Positions 25,311 through 33,266 of a stretch of DNA of 46,569 nucleotides are shown one piece after another. Every line of letters starts with the position of its first letter. Position 1 is the first letter of the stretch. Made by a program: the position numbers and the translations under genes. Source of the stretch: Desulfobacterales bacterium. GTDB taxonomy: Bacteria > Desulfobacterota > Desulfobacteria > Desulfobacterales > Desulfolunaceae. The stretch lies in NCBI GenBank assembly GCA_022360815.1, contig JAKSCC010000192.1:1-46569 (forward strand), read 5' to 3'. A model generated the notes under the pieces. The model ran no database searches. It was not told the origin of the DNA and worked only from the letters and a program-made list of their open reading frames with translations.

Positions 25311-27449
25311 ATGAATCGTACCGTAAAACTCATTGTTATCAGCTTCATTGTTCTCATTGTCGTGCTCTTCTTTGCCTTTGACCTTCAAGAGCTCTTCACC
25401 CTCTCAGCCCTCAAAGCCAAACAGGGTGAATTTGCAACTTACTATGCCGAGCACGCCCTTTTCACTCTCGCCCTCTACTTTATCATCTATGTGGCGGTCA
25501 CTGCCCTTTCGCTTCCCGGAGCCGCGGTGATGACATTGGGAGGCGGCGCTCTCTTTGGATTTTTCACAGGGCTTTTAGTGGTCTCCTTTGCCAGCTCCAT
25601 TGGAGCCACCCTGGCCTTTCTTGTCTCGCGTTTTCTTCTGCGCGACTCGGTACAGAAAAAATTTGGAGACAGGCTTGTCGCCATCAACGAAGGGGTGAAA
25701 AAAGATGGCGCCTTTTACCTTTTCACCCTGCGCCTTGTGCCGATCTTTCCCTTTTTTGTCATCAACCTGGTCATGGGCCTTACCCCCATACGAACCCTGA
25801 CCTTCTACCTGGTGAGTCAGGCCGGCATGCTGGCCGGAACCATGGTCTACGTCAATGCTGGAACCCAGCTGGCGCGTATCGATTCCCTCTCAGGTATCCT
25901 TTCACCGGGCCTTCTGCTCTCTTTTGCCCTTTTGGGGGTCTTTCCCCTGGCTGCCAGAAAGGTAACCGACACCGTAAAAGCCCAACGAATATACAAACAA
26001 TTCAAGAAGCCCAAGCGATTTGACTACAACCTTGTGGTGATTGGTGCTGGATCGGCCGGACTGGTTTCCGCCTATATTGCCGCCGCTGTCAAAGCAAAGG
26101 TGGCCCTTATCGAACGGGATAAGATGGGAGGGGATTGCCTCAACACCGGGTGCGTTCCCAGCAAGGCCCTCATTCGATCCGCCAAGATGCTCTCTTATGC
26201 AAAACGAGCCGAAGAGTTCGGCTTCAAGAAGGGAGAATTTGAATTTGATTTCAAAGAGGTGATGGAGCGCGTCCACCGCATCATCAAAACAGTGGAACCC
26301 CACGACTCTGTGGAGCGCTACACCGGTCTTGGGGTGGAGTGCGTTTCAGGAGACGCTGAAATCCTTTCGCCCTTTGAGGTAAAAGTCGGTGAAAAAGTCC
26401 TCACCACCAAGAGCATTATTATTGCTACCGGAGCCCGTCCCTTTGTGCCACCCATCAGAGGAATAGAGCAAATCACCCCCCTTACCAGCGACACCATCTG
26501 GCACCTCACTGAGCTTCCCAAAAGACTGGTGGTGTTAGGCGGAGGGCCCATTGGTTGTGAACTGGCCCAGAGCTTTGCCCGGTTTGGATCCGATGTGACT
26601 CAAGTAGAGATGGCTCCCAAGCTGATGGTCCGGGAAGACCCAGAAGTCGCCGATCTCATTACCGAAAAGTTCCAAGTGGAAGGCATCACGGTTCTCACGG
26701 CCCATGCGGCCATAGAGGTTCGAGTGGAAGGTGAAGAAAAAATCCTGATCTGCACGCACCAAGGCCAGGAAAAACGGGTCGTTTTTGATGAAATTTTGGT
26801 GGCCGTGGGCAGACGGCCAAACACTGAAGATTTTGGCATGGAGAAACTGGGTATTGAAATCAGCCCCATGGGCACCATTGAGACCGACCCCTTTCTCGCC
26901 ACCACTTTTCCCAACATCTTCTGTGCCGGAGACGTGGCTGGCCCTTATCAGTTTACACATACGGCCTCACATCAAGCCTGGTACGCCTCAGTCAACGCCC
27001 TTTTCGGCGTGGTAAAACGCTTCAAGGCCGACTACAGCGTGATCCCTTGGTGTACCTACACCGACCCCGAAGTAGCCCGAGTGGGCCTCTCGGAAGCAGA
27101 AGCAAAAGAGAAGGGAATTGCGGTGGATATCACCGTCTATGAAATCGAAGAGGTGGATCGTGCCATTGCCGATTCCGAAGACCATGGCTTTGTCAAAGTG
27201 ATCACCCCCAAAGGCAAAGACAAAATTTTAGGGGCCACCATTGTGGGCCACCATGCCGGAGATCTCATTGCCGAATTTGTACTGGCTATGCGCCACGGTA
27301 TCGGACTCAACAAAATTTTGGGAACCATTCACATCTACCCCACCCTGGCCGAGATGGTCAAAGGGACCGCCGGAACCTGGAAAAACGCCAACAAGCCAGA
27401 AAAAGCCCTCGATTTCTTACAAAAATTCCACAGTTGGAGACGTTCCTAA
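25311..27449 (+). CDS. TVP38/TMEM64 domain fused to FAD-dependent disulfide oxidoreductase
   Basis: This is a 712-residue fusion. Residues 1-225 form a VTT (TVP38/TMEM64/DedA-like) membrane domain, with GGGALFGFFTGLLVV and RLVPIFPFFVINLVMGLTP. Residues about 235-712 are a class I pyridine nucleotide-disulfide oxidoreductase: FAD fold VIGAGSAGLVSAY, redox pair Cys276/Cys281 in GGDCLNTGCVPSK, NAD(P)H fold VVLGGGPIGCELA, FAD-binding CAGDVAGPYQFTH, and a dimerisation domain ending HIYPTLAEM. The lack of an extra C-terminal Cys pair argues against true mercuric reductase. ATG 25311 is favoured; the frame extends to a GTG at 25215. The DUF547 gene starts directly after the stop. The electron acceptor is unknown; an envelope partner is plausible. 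Confidence 0.9.
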   Translation: MNRTVKLIVISFIVLIVVLFFAFDLQELFTLSALKAKQGEFATYYAEHALFTLALYFIIYVAVTALSLPGAAVMTLGGGALFGFFTGLLVVSFASSIGATLAFLVSRFLLRDSVQKKFGDRLVAINEGVKKDGAFYLFTLRLVPIFPFFVINLVMGLTPIRTLTFYLVSQAGMLAGTMVYVNAGTQLARIDSLSGILSPGLLLSFALLGVFPLAARKVTDTVKAQRIYKQFKKPKRFDYNLVVIGAGSAGLVSAYIAAAVKAKVALIERDKMGGDCLNTGCVPSKALIRSAKMLSYAKRAEEFGFKKGEFEFDFKEVMERVHRIIKTVEPHDSVERYTGLGVECVSGDAEILSPFEVKVGEKVLTTKSIIIATGARPFVPPIRGIEQITPLTSDTIWHLTELPKRLVVLGGGPIGCELAQSFARFGSDVTQVEMAPKLMVREDPEVADLITEKFQVEGITVLTAHAAIEVRVEGEEKILICTHQGQEKRVVFDEILVAVGRRPNTEDFGMEKLGIEISPMGTIETDPFLATTFPNIFCAGDVAGPYQFTHTASHQAWYASVNALFGVVKRFKADYSVIPWCTYTDPEVARVGLSEAEAKEKGIAVDITVYEIEEVDRAIADSEDHGFVKVITPKGKDKILGATIVGHHAGDLIAEFVLAMRHGIGLNKILGTIHIYPTLAEMVKGTAGTWKNANKPEKALDFLQKFHSWRRS

Positions 27450-28274
27450 ATGAAAAAAATAGCCCCACATCCCAAACCGAAAACAATCGTCCTTGCCACA
27501 CCTTCTGGCTATAAGGCGCTCTGGTTTACCTTTGCTCTCCTCGGCCTCATCTTTGCTGCGGCCACCTTAGCGCGAGCTCAAAGCTTCGACCACAGCGGCT
27601 TTGATGCCCTGCTTAAAAAACATGTTCGCGAAAACCGTGTGGATTATGAAGGGTTAAAAAAAGACCAGGGAGCCCTCAATGCCTATCTGGCTCCGGCAAG
27701 GGGGATTAATGGCAGAGCCCTCTCTGGAAATGAAGGACTCGCCTTCTGGATCAATATGTACAACGCCTGGACCCTAAAGCTCATCTTAGAAAAGTACCCT
27801 GAAGTCGGCTCCATCAAAGATTATGGTTCCATCTTCTCTTCTCCCTGGGACCGAGAATTTGTCCTTATTGGGGGGGAAATCCTCACGTTGGGAGAAATTG
27901 AGCATAAAATCCTTCGAAAAGAGTATCGGGACCCACGCATCCACTTTGCCATCAACTGCGCCTCCATCAGTTGCCCGCCCCTGATCTCTGAGGCCTACCG
28001 GCCCCAAACCCTTGATGCGCAACTCGACAAGGCCACCATCGACTTTATCAATGGCCCTGGAAACACTTTTCTTAAAGAGGGAAAGCTTTACGTCAGCCGC
28101 ATTTTTAAATGGTACAAAAGCGACTTCAAAGGCACACGCGGCTACATTCAGCAATATGCGCGGGGAGACCTTGCCAAGGCCTTCTACGAAAAATCGGGCC
28201 CCTTAAAAGTGGTATTCATGGCCTATGACTGGTCACTAAACGATATCGCCCACCAAGGAGCAGCCATAAAATAA
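27450..28274 (+). CDS. DUF547 domain protein, exported
   Basis: This encodes 274 residues with an N-terminal signal-like segment (LWFTFALLGLIFAAATLARA, cleavage near ARAQ). The body is a DUF547 domain, shown by NEGLAFWINMYNAWTLKLIL, SSPWDREF, FAINCASISCPPL and YKSDFKGTRGYI. The biochemical role of DUF547 is not established. The conserved Cys pair in INCASISC and the Asn/His residues are notable. The ATG follows the oxidoreductase stop with no gap, and the MsrAB gene follows by 12 bp, so the three proteins are probably made together. Confidence 0.9.
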   Translation: MKKIAPHPKPKTIVLATPSGYKALWFTFALLGLIFAAATLARAQSFDHSGFDALLKKHVRENRVDYEGLKKDQGALNAYLAPARGINGRALSGNEGLAFWINMYNAWTLKLILEKYPEVGSIKDYGSIFSSPWDREFVLIGGEILTLGEIEHKILRKEYRDPRIHFAINCASISCPPLISEAYRPQTLDAQLDKATIDFINGPGNTFLKEGKLYVSRIFKWYKSDFKGTRGYIQQYARGDLAKAFYEKSGPLKVVFMAYDWSLNDIAHQGAAIK

Positions 28275-28286
28275 AGGAGCTTCAGT

Positions 28287-29348
28287 ATGAAAAAAAGAGA
28301 TCCCTTTTCACCCCTCTTCATCACCCTCCTCACCATTTTGTGGACCCTAAGCACAGGAGCAATCACCATGGCAGAAGAGAGAAAAAAGGCGACATTTGCA
28401 GGCGGATGCTTCTGGTGCATGGAGCACCCCTTTGAAAAATTGGACGGGGTCTTTTCTGTGGTCTCAGGGTATATTGGGGGCCACGACAAAGACCCCACCT
28501 ACAAAGAGGTCTCCGCCGGAAAAACAGGCCATGCAGAGGCCGTCGAGATCACCTACGACCCTTCAACGATAAGCTATGAAAAACTTCTGGAGGTCTTTTG
28601 GCGCCAAGTGGATCCCACCGATGGAGGTGGCCAGTTTGTGGATCGGGGCAGCCAGTATAGAACCGGCATCTTCTACCACGACAAGGCCCAAAAAGAAGCG
28701 GCCGTGGCATCGAAAAAGGCCCTGGAAGACCGCATGCTCTTTGGCAAACCTGTGGTGACAGAGATCACAAAAGCCACCACTTTTTACCCGGCTGAAGGAT
28801 ATCACCAGGACTATTATAAAAAGAATCCCATCCGGTATAAATTCTATCGATCCAGATCCGGACGGGATAATTTTCTCAAACGCTATTGGAAGAAAGATGG
28901 GACCCCCATAAAACAATCCAGCTACTCCGATGAGGCGCTTCGAAAACGCCTCACCCCACTCCAGTACAGAGTGACCCGGGAAAACGGCACCGAACGTCCC
29001 TTTGAAAACGAATACTGGGACAACAAATCCGAGGGAATCTATGTGGATATCATCAGTGGAGCCCCCCTTTTCAGCTCAACCCACAAATACAAATCCGGTA
29101 CCGGATGGCCCAGCTTCTACACCTTTATTGAAGGTGCAAAGATCGATGAGGTGGAGGACCGCTCCTTTTTCATGAGGCGCGTGGAGGTGAGAAGCGCCGA
29201 CAGCGACTCCCACCTGGGCCACGTCTTTGAAGATGGGCCGCCTCCAACGGGTCTTCGTTACTGCATCAACTCGGCCGCTCTGCGGTTTGTCCCCAAAGAG
29301 AAGCTCAAAGAGGAGGGCTACGAGAAGTACCTCAATCTTTTCAAATAG
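28287..29348 (+). CDS. msrAB: exported peptide methionine sulfoxide reductase MsrA-MsrB fusion
   Basis: This encodes 353 residues. Residues 1-29 are a signal peptide ([19 protein letters not shown]). MsrA follows (about 33-190), with catalytic Cys41 in [12 protein letters not shown] and [14 protein letters not shown] and [10 protein letters not shown]. MsrB occupies about 215-350, with [20 protein letters not shown] and catalytic Cys326 in [11 protein letters not shown]. The MsrB zinc cysteines are absent: the usual CxxC is DIIS here. Together the domains repair both S- and R-methionine sulfoxide in periplasmic proteins. Recycling needs an envelope thiol reductant, which makes the upstream membrane-linked disulfide oxidoreductase interesting. 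Confidence 0.95.
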   Translation: MKKRDPFSPLFITLLTILWTLSTGAITMAEERKKATFAGGCFWCMEHPFEKLDGVFSVVSGYIGGHDKDPTYKEVSAGKTGHAEAVEITYDPSTISYEKLLEVFWRQVDPTDGGGQFVDRGSQYRTGIFYHDKAQKEAAVASKKALEDRMLFGKPVVTEITKATTFYPAEGYHQDYYKKNPIRYKFYRSRSGRDNFLKRYWKKDGTPIKQSSYSDEALRKRLTPLQYRVTRENGTERPFENEYWDNKSEGIYVDIISGAPLFSSTHKYKSGTGWPSFYTFIEGAKIDEVEDRSFFMRRVEVRSADSDSHLGHVFEDGPPPTGLRYCINSAALRFVPKEKLKEEGYEKYLNLFK

Positions 29349-29432
29349 AGATGCTGGCTTAAAACATGCATGGATCTCCCTTACTCCGGAGAGCCCGGAG
29401 CCCTCTTGATTTCACACGTGACGGAGAGATTC

Positions 29433-30305
29433 ATGCAACCCATTGCCACTCTTTTATCCTTTTACGACCGACTCGAATCCCTCTGGGAGGGGCCTTCAGG
29501 CCATCGTCTGGCAGGCACCCTTCTGGTGGGAACTTTTCTTGCAGCCCTGGTGGCTGTTGAGGTGAAGCCTCTTCTCCCCCACACCATTCACCATCTCATC
29601 CCCAAAAACCACCTCGCCTCCATTGAGATCGCCCTTACCCTTCTTCTGGTGATTGAGGTGATGGGGCTCGTCTTCAGTATGGTGCACTCGGTGAGCACCT
29701 CGGTGGGCAGGCAGCTGGAAATTCTCTCACTGATTCTGCTTCGAAATATCTTTAAAGAGATCTCACACCACCATCCTCTGGCCTGGGATGCCCTCGAAAA
29801 AAGCATGCCGGACATCGGGGCTTCTGTGGCGGGAGCGCTTGCCGTCTTTGCCGCACTGGGTCTTTATTACAGGCTAAAAAAAGAGGCCACTTTGGCCGCA
29901 CATGAAAGGGACAGGACGGGATTCATTGCAGCCAAAAAATGCATCGGCTTGGGGCTTTTCGTGGCATTTCATCTCATCGCCCTTCGAAGCCTCTACGGAT
30001 ATGTATCGGGGACTCCCACGCCAGAAGCCTTTGAGGCGATCTACACCCTTCTGGTTTTAAGCAACACTCTTCTGGTGCTTCTCTCGTTGCGTTACGGACA
30101 CAACTACCGTGTGGCCTTCAGAAACTCGGCCTTTGCCGTGGTGACCCTCCTTATTTTGGTTGCCCTTGTGGCGCCACCCATCTGGAATGCTGCGGTGGGA
30201 GCCTCTTCGGCCCTTTTCGCACTGGGCACTTACTGGCTCTTCGGATTTCACAGCCAAAAGCCCTCTCACCCAATCCGCCCTGTATCACGACAGGCGTCCC
30301 GTTGA
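29433..30305 (+). CDS. polytopic membrane protein, unknown
   Basis: This is a protein of 290 residues from ATG 29433, which has GGAG 6 nt upstream; the frame also has an ATG at 29370. Six to seven hydrophobic helices are visible, including LLVGTFLAALVAVEV, ALTLLLVIEVMGLVFSM, VAGALAVFAALGLYY, AIYTLLVLSNTLLVLLSL and AVVTLLILVALVAP. A charged loop (ILLRNIFKEISHHHPLAWD) carries three consecutive His. I recognise no named family. It ends the gene run that starts at 25311 and is closed by the terminator at 30372, so it may share that run's function. The 84-bp gap after msrAB leaves room for doubt. Confidence 0.75.
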   Translation: MQPIATLLSFYDRLESLWEGPSGHRLAGTLLVGTFLAALVAVEVKPLLPHTIHHLIPKNHLASIEIALTLLLVIEVMGLVFSMVHSVSTSVGRQLEILSLILLRNIFKEISHHHPLAWDALEKSMPDIGASVAGALAVFAALGLYYRLKKEATLAAHERDRTGFIAAKKCIGLGLFVAFHLIALRSLYGYVSGTPTPEAFEAIYTLLVLSNTLLVLLSLRYGHNYRVAFRNSAFAVVTLLILVALVAPPIWNAAVGASSALFALGTYWLFGFHSQKPSHPIRPVSRQASR

Positions 30306-30371
30306 ACCAGCACTGTCTCACACTCAAAACGAGACACTCAAACATACTGTATTTGTAATGCAACTTCAAAA

Positions 30372-30420
30372 AAGCCCCTGTTTGAACCGTATCAATGTTC
30401 AAACAGGGGCTTCTTTTTTT
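30372..30420 (+). terminator. strong Rho-independent terminator
   Basis: There is a perfect 16-bp stem, AAGCCCCTGTTTGAAC (30372-30387) with its complement at 30397-30412, a 9-nt loop, then C and seven T. It ends the 25311-30305 run. Confidence 0.95.
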
Positions 30421-30735
30421 AGATAGAATCAACAGCGTTTCACCGCCACCCTAAAAAAACAACACAAACATCTTAAAAAACAAAACATTAAACAAAAACC
30501 CCAAATCCAATATCGTTTTATCACCCGACTCGCAAAACTTTTGGCACACCTCTCGCATTATACTCTTTCCAGTGTGACGAAAGAGAAAGCGTCCCACCTT
30601 TAAAGGAAGCAAACGATACGACCCGGGCCCAAAGCACTGGAATGAAAAACGCTACAGGCCCAAAGACTTTTCAAACACGATCTGAACCAGAGCGTTAACG
30701 CCAGCGGATCTTAAAGACGCCAAGGAGAAGTTAAA
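30421..30735. other. AT-rich leader region of rubrerythrin
   Basis: There is no gene here. 30421-30540 is A-rich. The sigma-54 type promoter at 30542-30557 lies within it, and the presumed transcript leader (about 168 nt) fills the rest up to the AAGGAG site at 30722-30727. Confidence 0.5.
30542..30557 (+). promoter_or_regulatory. candidate sigma-54 promoter of rubrerythrin
   Basis: TGGCAC, five bases, TCGCA. The GG and GC are exactly 10 nt apart, as sigma-54 requires, and only the first half of the -12 box has a mismatch (TC for TT). The start would be near 30568. Confidence 0.55.
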
Positions 30736-31284
30736 ATGTCCAAGCATGTATGTACTGTCTGCGGTTATGTTCATGAAGGAGAAAACGCCCCTGAAAAGTG
30801 CCCCCTTTGCGCAGCACCGGCTGAAAAATTCAATGTCCAGGCCGAAGGTGCCCTCGCATGGGCCGATGAGCATGTTATCGGTGTGGCCAAGGGCGTTGAT
30901 CAGGAGGTGGTGGAAGGCCTCCGCGCCAATTTCACGGGAGAGTGTACTGAAATCGGTATGTATCTGGCCATGAGCCGTCAGGCAGACCGCGAAGGCTACC
31001 CCGAAGTGGCCGAAGCATACAAGCGCATCGCTTTTGAAGAGGCAGAGCACGCCGCCAAATTTGCAGAGCTTCTGGGCGAAGTGGTGGTGGCAGACACAAA
31101 GACCAACCTCAAGATGCGTGTGGAGGCCGAACACGGCGCCTGTCAGGGTAAAAAGGATCTGGCTACCCGGGCCAAACAGCTGAATCTGGATGCCATCCAC
31201 GACACCGTTCATGAGATGTGCAAAGACGAAGCCCGCCACGGACAGGCTTTCGCCGGACTTCTCAAACGCTACTTCAGCGAATAA
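30736..31284 (+). CDS. reverse rubrerythrin (rubredoxin domain first)
   Basis: This encodes 182 residues. The rubredoxin-like FeS4 site is at the N-terminus (Cys6, Cys9, Cys22, Cys25 in [10 protein letters not shown]...CPLC), and the ferritin-like di-iron domain follows (residues about 40-182), with helices containing [24 protein letters not shown] and [12 protein letters not shown] that supply the Glu/His ligands. The order is reversed relative to classical rubrerythrin. Reverse rubrerythrins are NAD(P)H-linked peroxidases and oxygen-detoxifying proteins in anaerobes. AAGGAG is well placed. A candidate sigma-54 promoter lies upstream. The gene appears monocistronic and precedes the ferredoxin gene by 312 bp. 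Confidence 0.93.
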   Translation: MSKHVCTVCGYVHEGENAPEKCPLCAAPAEKFNVQAEGALAWADEHVIGVAKGVDQEVVEGLRANFTGECTEIGMYLAMSRQADREGYPEVAEAYKRIAFEEAEHAAKFAELLGEVVVADTKTNLKMRVEAEHGACQGKKDLATRAKQLNLDAIHDTVHEMCKDEARHGQAFAGLLKRYFSE

Positions 31285-31596
31285 GAAAGACTCCGGGCTC
31301 TTTCGGCAAAAGGGTCCGAAGCGTGGAGCAACACGGTGTAAAAATGATGATCCTTTCCATCCGCCAGAAGGTCTCGTTCACTTTCACTTAAGCTGAACGC
31401 CTTCGGGCACCTTTGAAGTCCGGTGTCACATGGAAATGATTGGAGAGCGGTTTTCCCCACTCCTTAGCCCTTCTCCAACCGGTCTTCCTACACATGCATT
31501 GAGCCTATCCTCACCTTTACCCGGGGTCTGCGGCCTCCTCGCCGCAGACCCCACCCGTTTCAAACGGCCTTTTCCAAAGGCCAAGGGAGGTATCCC
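31285..31596. other. hairpin-rich leader before ferredoxin
   Basis: There is no gene. The 3' part holds three successive inverted repeats. A 12-bp perfect stem lies at 31523-31534/31541-31552. CCGTTT/AAACGG is at 31555-31560/31562-31567. GGCCTTT/AAAGGCC is at 31566-31572/31576-31582. The last two share bases and cannot form together. The GGGAGG ribosome site follows at once. Confidence 0.5.
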
Positions 31597-31794
31597 ATGA
31601 AAAAAAGAGTCCCGGTTGTTGAACTGTCCGACTGCATCCAGTGCGAAATGTGCACGGATCTCTGCCCCAAGGTCTTTACCATGAACGAAAACGGATATGT
31701 TCAGGTGGAACCGTTGGAGCACTACCCTGAAGAAGAGGTGGATGAAGTCATCAAAAACTGCCCTACTGACTGCATTCACTGGCAGGAAGAGTAA
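31597..31794 (+). CDS. ferredoxin, single [4Fe-4S] type
   Basis: This is a 65-residue protein of the small Desulfovibrio-type ferredoxin family. The cluster ligands are Cys13, Cys16, Cys19 and the remote Cys55 (CIQCEMC ... NCPTDC). Cys23 (CP) and Cys59 are additional and could form a disulfide or a second, labile site. The C-terminus, PTDCIHW, is typical. It carries low-potential electrons in the cytoplasm. GGGAGGT lies before the ATG. The neighbouring CCG-type Fe-S protein 242 bp downstream on the same strand is a plausible partner, although the gap makes an operon uncertain. Confidence 0.93.
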   Translation: MKKRVPVVELSDCIQCEMCTDLCPKVFTMNENGYVQVEPLEHYPEEEVDEVIKNCPTDCIHWQEE

Positions 31795-31854
31795 AGATAT
31801 CCCAGCTTACTAAGGAGACACAAAGCCACTATGCGATAAAAAAGAGCCACGGGC

Positions 31855-31901
31855 TTTCCATTGCGCCACCCTATTACGCGATTTTCCTATGGAAAGTCCC
31901 T
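31855..31901 (+). promoter_or_regulatory. inverted repeat between ferredoxin and CCG protein genes
   Basis: CTTTCCAT (31855-31862) pairs with ATGGAAAG (31890-31897), extended by a GGG/CCC step after one bulge. No T tail follows. Its function is unknown. Confidence 0.35.
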
Positions 31902-32036
31902 CTTAAAGCCACTTTAGTCAAAGATTCCCCCCTCATTTTCAGATGAAGCTTGCATTTCTCTTCCCCACAGGAGTAGGAATACTATTATATACCTTAACTT
32001 TACCCATCCCTATCACCTGAAAAAGGGTTTAAGCCC

Positions 32037-33176
32037 ATGTCCTCCTCCGTATTTGACATCATTGACCATGTTGCTATTTTGGCTGCAACCAGCCAATGCC
32101 TTGACTGCCGTGCTTGTGCAGAAGTGTGCTGTACAGCCGATACACGCCCTCTCTTAACACCCTACAAGCGGTTGGAAATCTGCGACCGCGTGGCAAGAGA
32201 CTTGCCCCCCCTTCCTGAGGAGATCCGCACCCTCTATCTTTGCACCGAATGTGGACGTTGTGATACCGTCTGCCCTCAAGAAATTTCCATATCCGGCGCC
32301 ATTGCCGACACCAAGGTGCTAATGGTTCAAAAAGGCATGGGGCCCCTTGAAAAACACGACACCATGACCCAGGCCATCTTTAAAAACCGAAATGCCGTGG
32401 GAAAGCCTGCCGATCAAAGACTTGACTGGATTCCCGAAAGCCTTAAAGAGAAGGTCACGTTCGAAGATGCCCCTGGCGACACCCTTTTGTATGTGGGGTG
32501 CCTCTCCTCTTACATGGACAAGGCATCGGCCGCCGCCTCCCTGGAAATTCTTCTTACAGCGGGTGTGGATGTCAAACTTTTGAAAGATGAGTACTGTTGC
32601 GGCATCTACCCCTACAACGCCGGCAAGTGGGAGGAAGCAAAGGCGATCTTTACAGAGATGGCCGAAACATTTGAAAAATCAGGGATCAAGCGTATTATTG
32701 TTCCCTGCGCCGGATGTCACCGCGCCTTTTCCCACTACTACCCCAGACTGTTAAGCGACTTCCATATTGAGGTGCTCCACATCGCCCAGGTCATTGAAAA
32801 CCTCATCCACCAGGGAAGACTTGAACTAAAAACAGATCAGGAGACCAGCGTCACCATCCACGACGCCTGTAAAACAGGCCGTAAATTTGGGATCTACAGC
32901 CAGCCCAGAGATATCGTAAAAGCCTGCGGACTTGACATTGCCGAACTTCCAGAAAAGGAAGAGAGCGCCCCCTGCTGCGGCTCAGGGGCCGGAGTTCGTT
33001 CCATCGATCCCCAACTCTCCATGGCCATCGCCACAAAGCTTCTCGACGTGGCTCCATCAAAGACCATCGTCTCCACCTGCCCGTTTTGCATCTTCAACAT
33101 GAACTACACCGCCCGGAAAACGAAAAGCCCCCAAAAAGCCATTCACATTGCAAGCCTTGTGAAAGAGCACCTGTAA
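32037..33176 (+). CDS. Fe-S protein with two CCG domains (HdrD/GlpC-like)
   Basis: This encodes 379 residues. It begins with a bacterioferredoxin-like pair of [4Fe-4S] sites: Cys21, 24, 27, 31, and Cys69, 72, 75, 79 (CTECGRCDTVCP). Two CCG (DUF224) domains follow, with GCLSSYM...EYCCGIYPYN...PCAGCH and HDACKTG...APCCGSGAG...STCPFC. These bind a non-cubane [4Fe-4S] centre in HdrB and HdrD. Similar proteins serve as heterodisulfide-reductase-like, GlpC or DsrK-type electron carriers. No membrane cytochrome or flavin subunit lies beside it, so the partner is unknown. Confidence 0.9.
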   Translation: MSSSVFDIIDHVAILAATSQCLDCRACAEVCCTADTRPLLTPYKRLEICDRVARDLPPLPEEIRTLYLCTECGRCDTVCPQEISISGAIADTKVLMVQKGMGPLEKHDTMTQAIFKNRNAVGKPADQRLDWIPESLKEKVTFEDAPGDTLLYVGCLSSYMDKASAAASLEILLTAGVDVKLLKDEYCCGIYPYNAGKWEEAKAIFTEMAETFEKSGIKRIIVPCAGCHRAFSHYYPRLLSDFHIEVLHIAQVIENLIHQGRLELKTDQETSVTIHDACKTGRKFGIYSQPRDIVKACGLDIAELPEKEESAPCCGSGAGVRSIDPQLSMAIATKLLDVAPSKTIVSTCPFCIFNMNYTARKTKSPQKAIHIASLVKEHL

Positions 33177-33198
33177 AACGTTTTTACGTATTTCACGT

Positions 33199-33227
33199 CT
33201 CCTCTTTTTTCATTCAGAAAAGAGGAG
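33199..33227. terminator. inverted repeat between convergent genes
   Basis: CTCCTCTTTT (33199-33208) pairs with AAAAGAGGAG (33218-33227) around a 9-nt loop. It sits between two convergent stops and could end both transcripts, though neither side has a long T run beyond the arms. Confidence 0.55.
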
Positions 33228-33266
33228 GCACTCCTTCCTCACACAAAAAATCACCCCCATGGATCG

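Noticed and set aside
25311-27449. Mercuric reductase call for the oxidoreductase half
   Set aside because: The C-terminal Cys pair and N-terminal metal-binding domain of MerA are absent and there are no other mer genes.
30652-31239. 195-codon frame on - antisense to rubrerythrin
   Set aside because: Shadow of a firmly identified gene; composition is Cys/His/Phe-rich without motifs.
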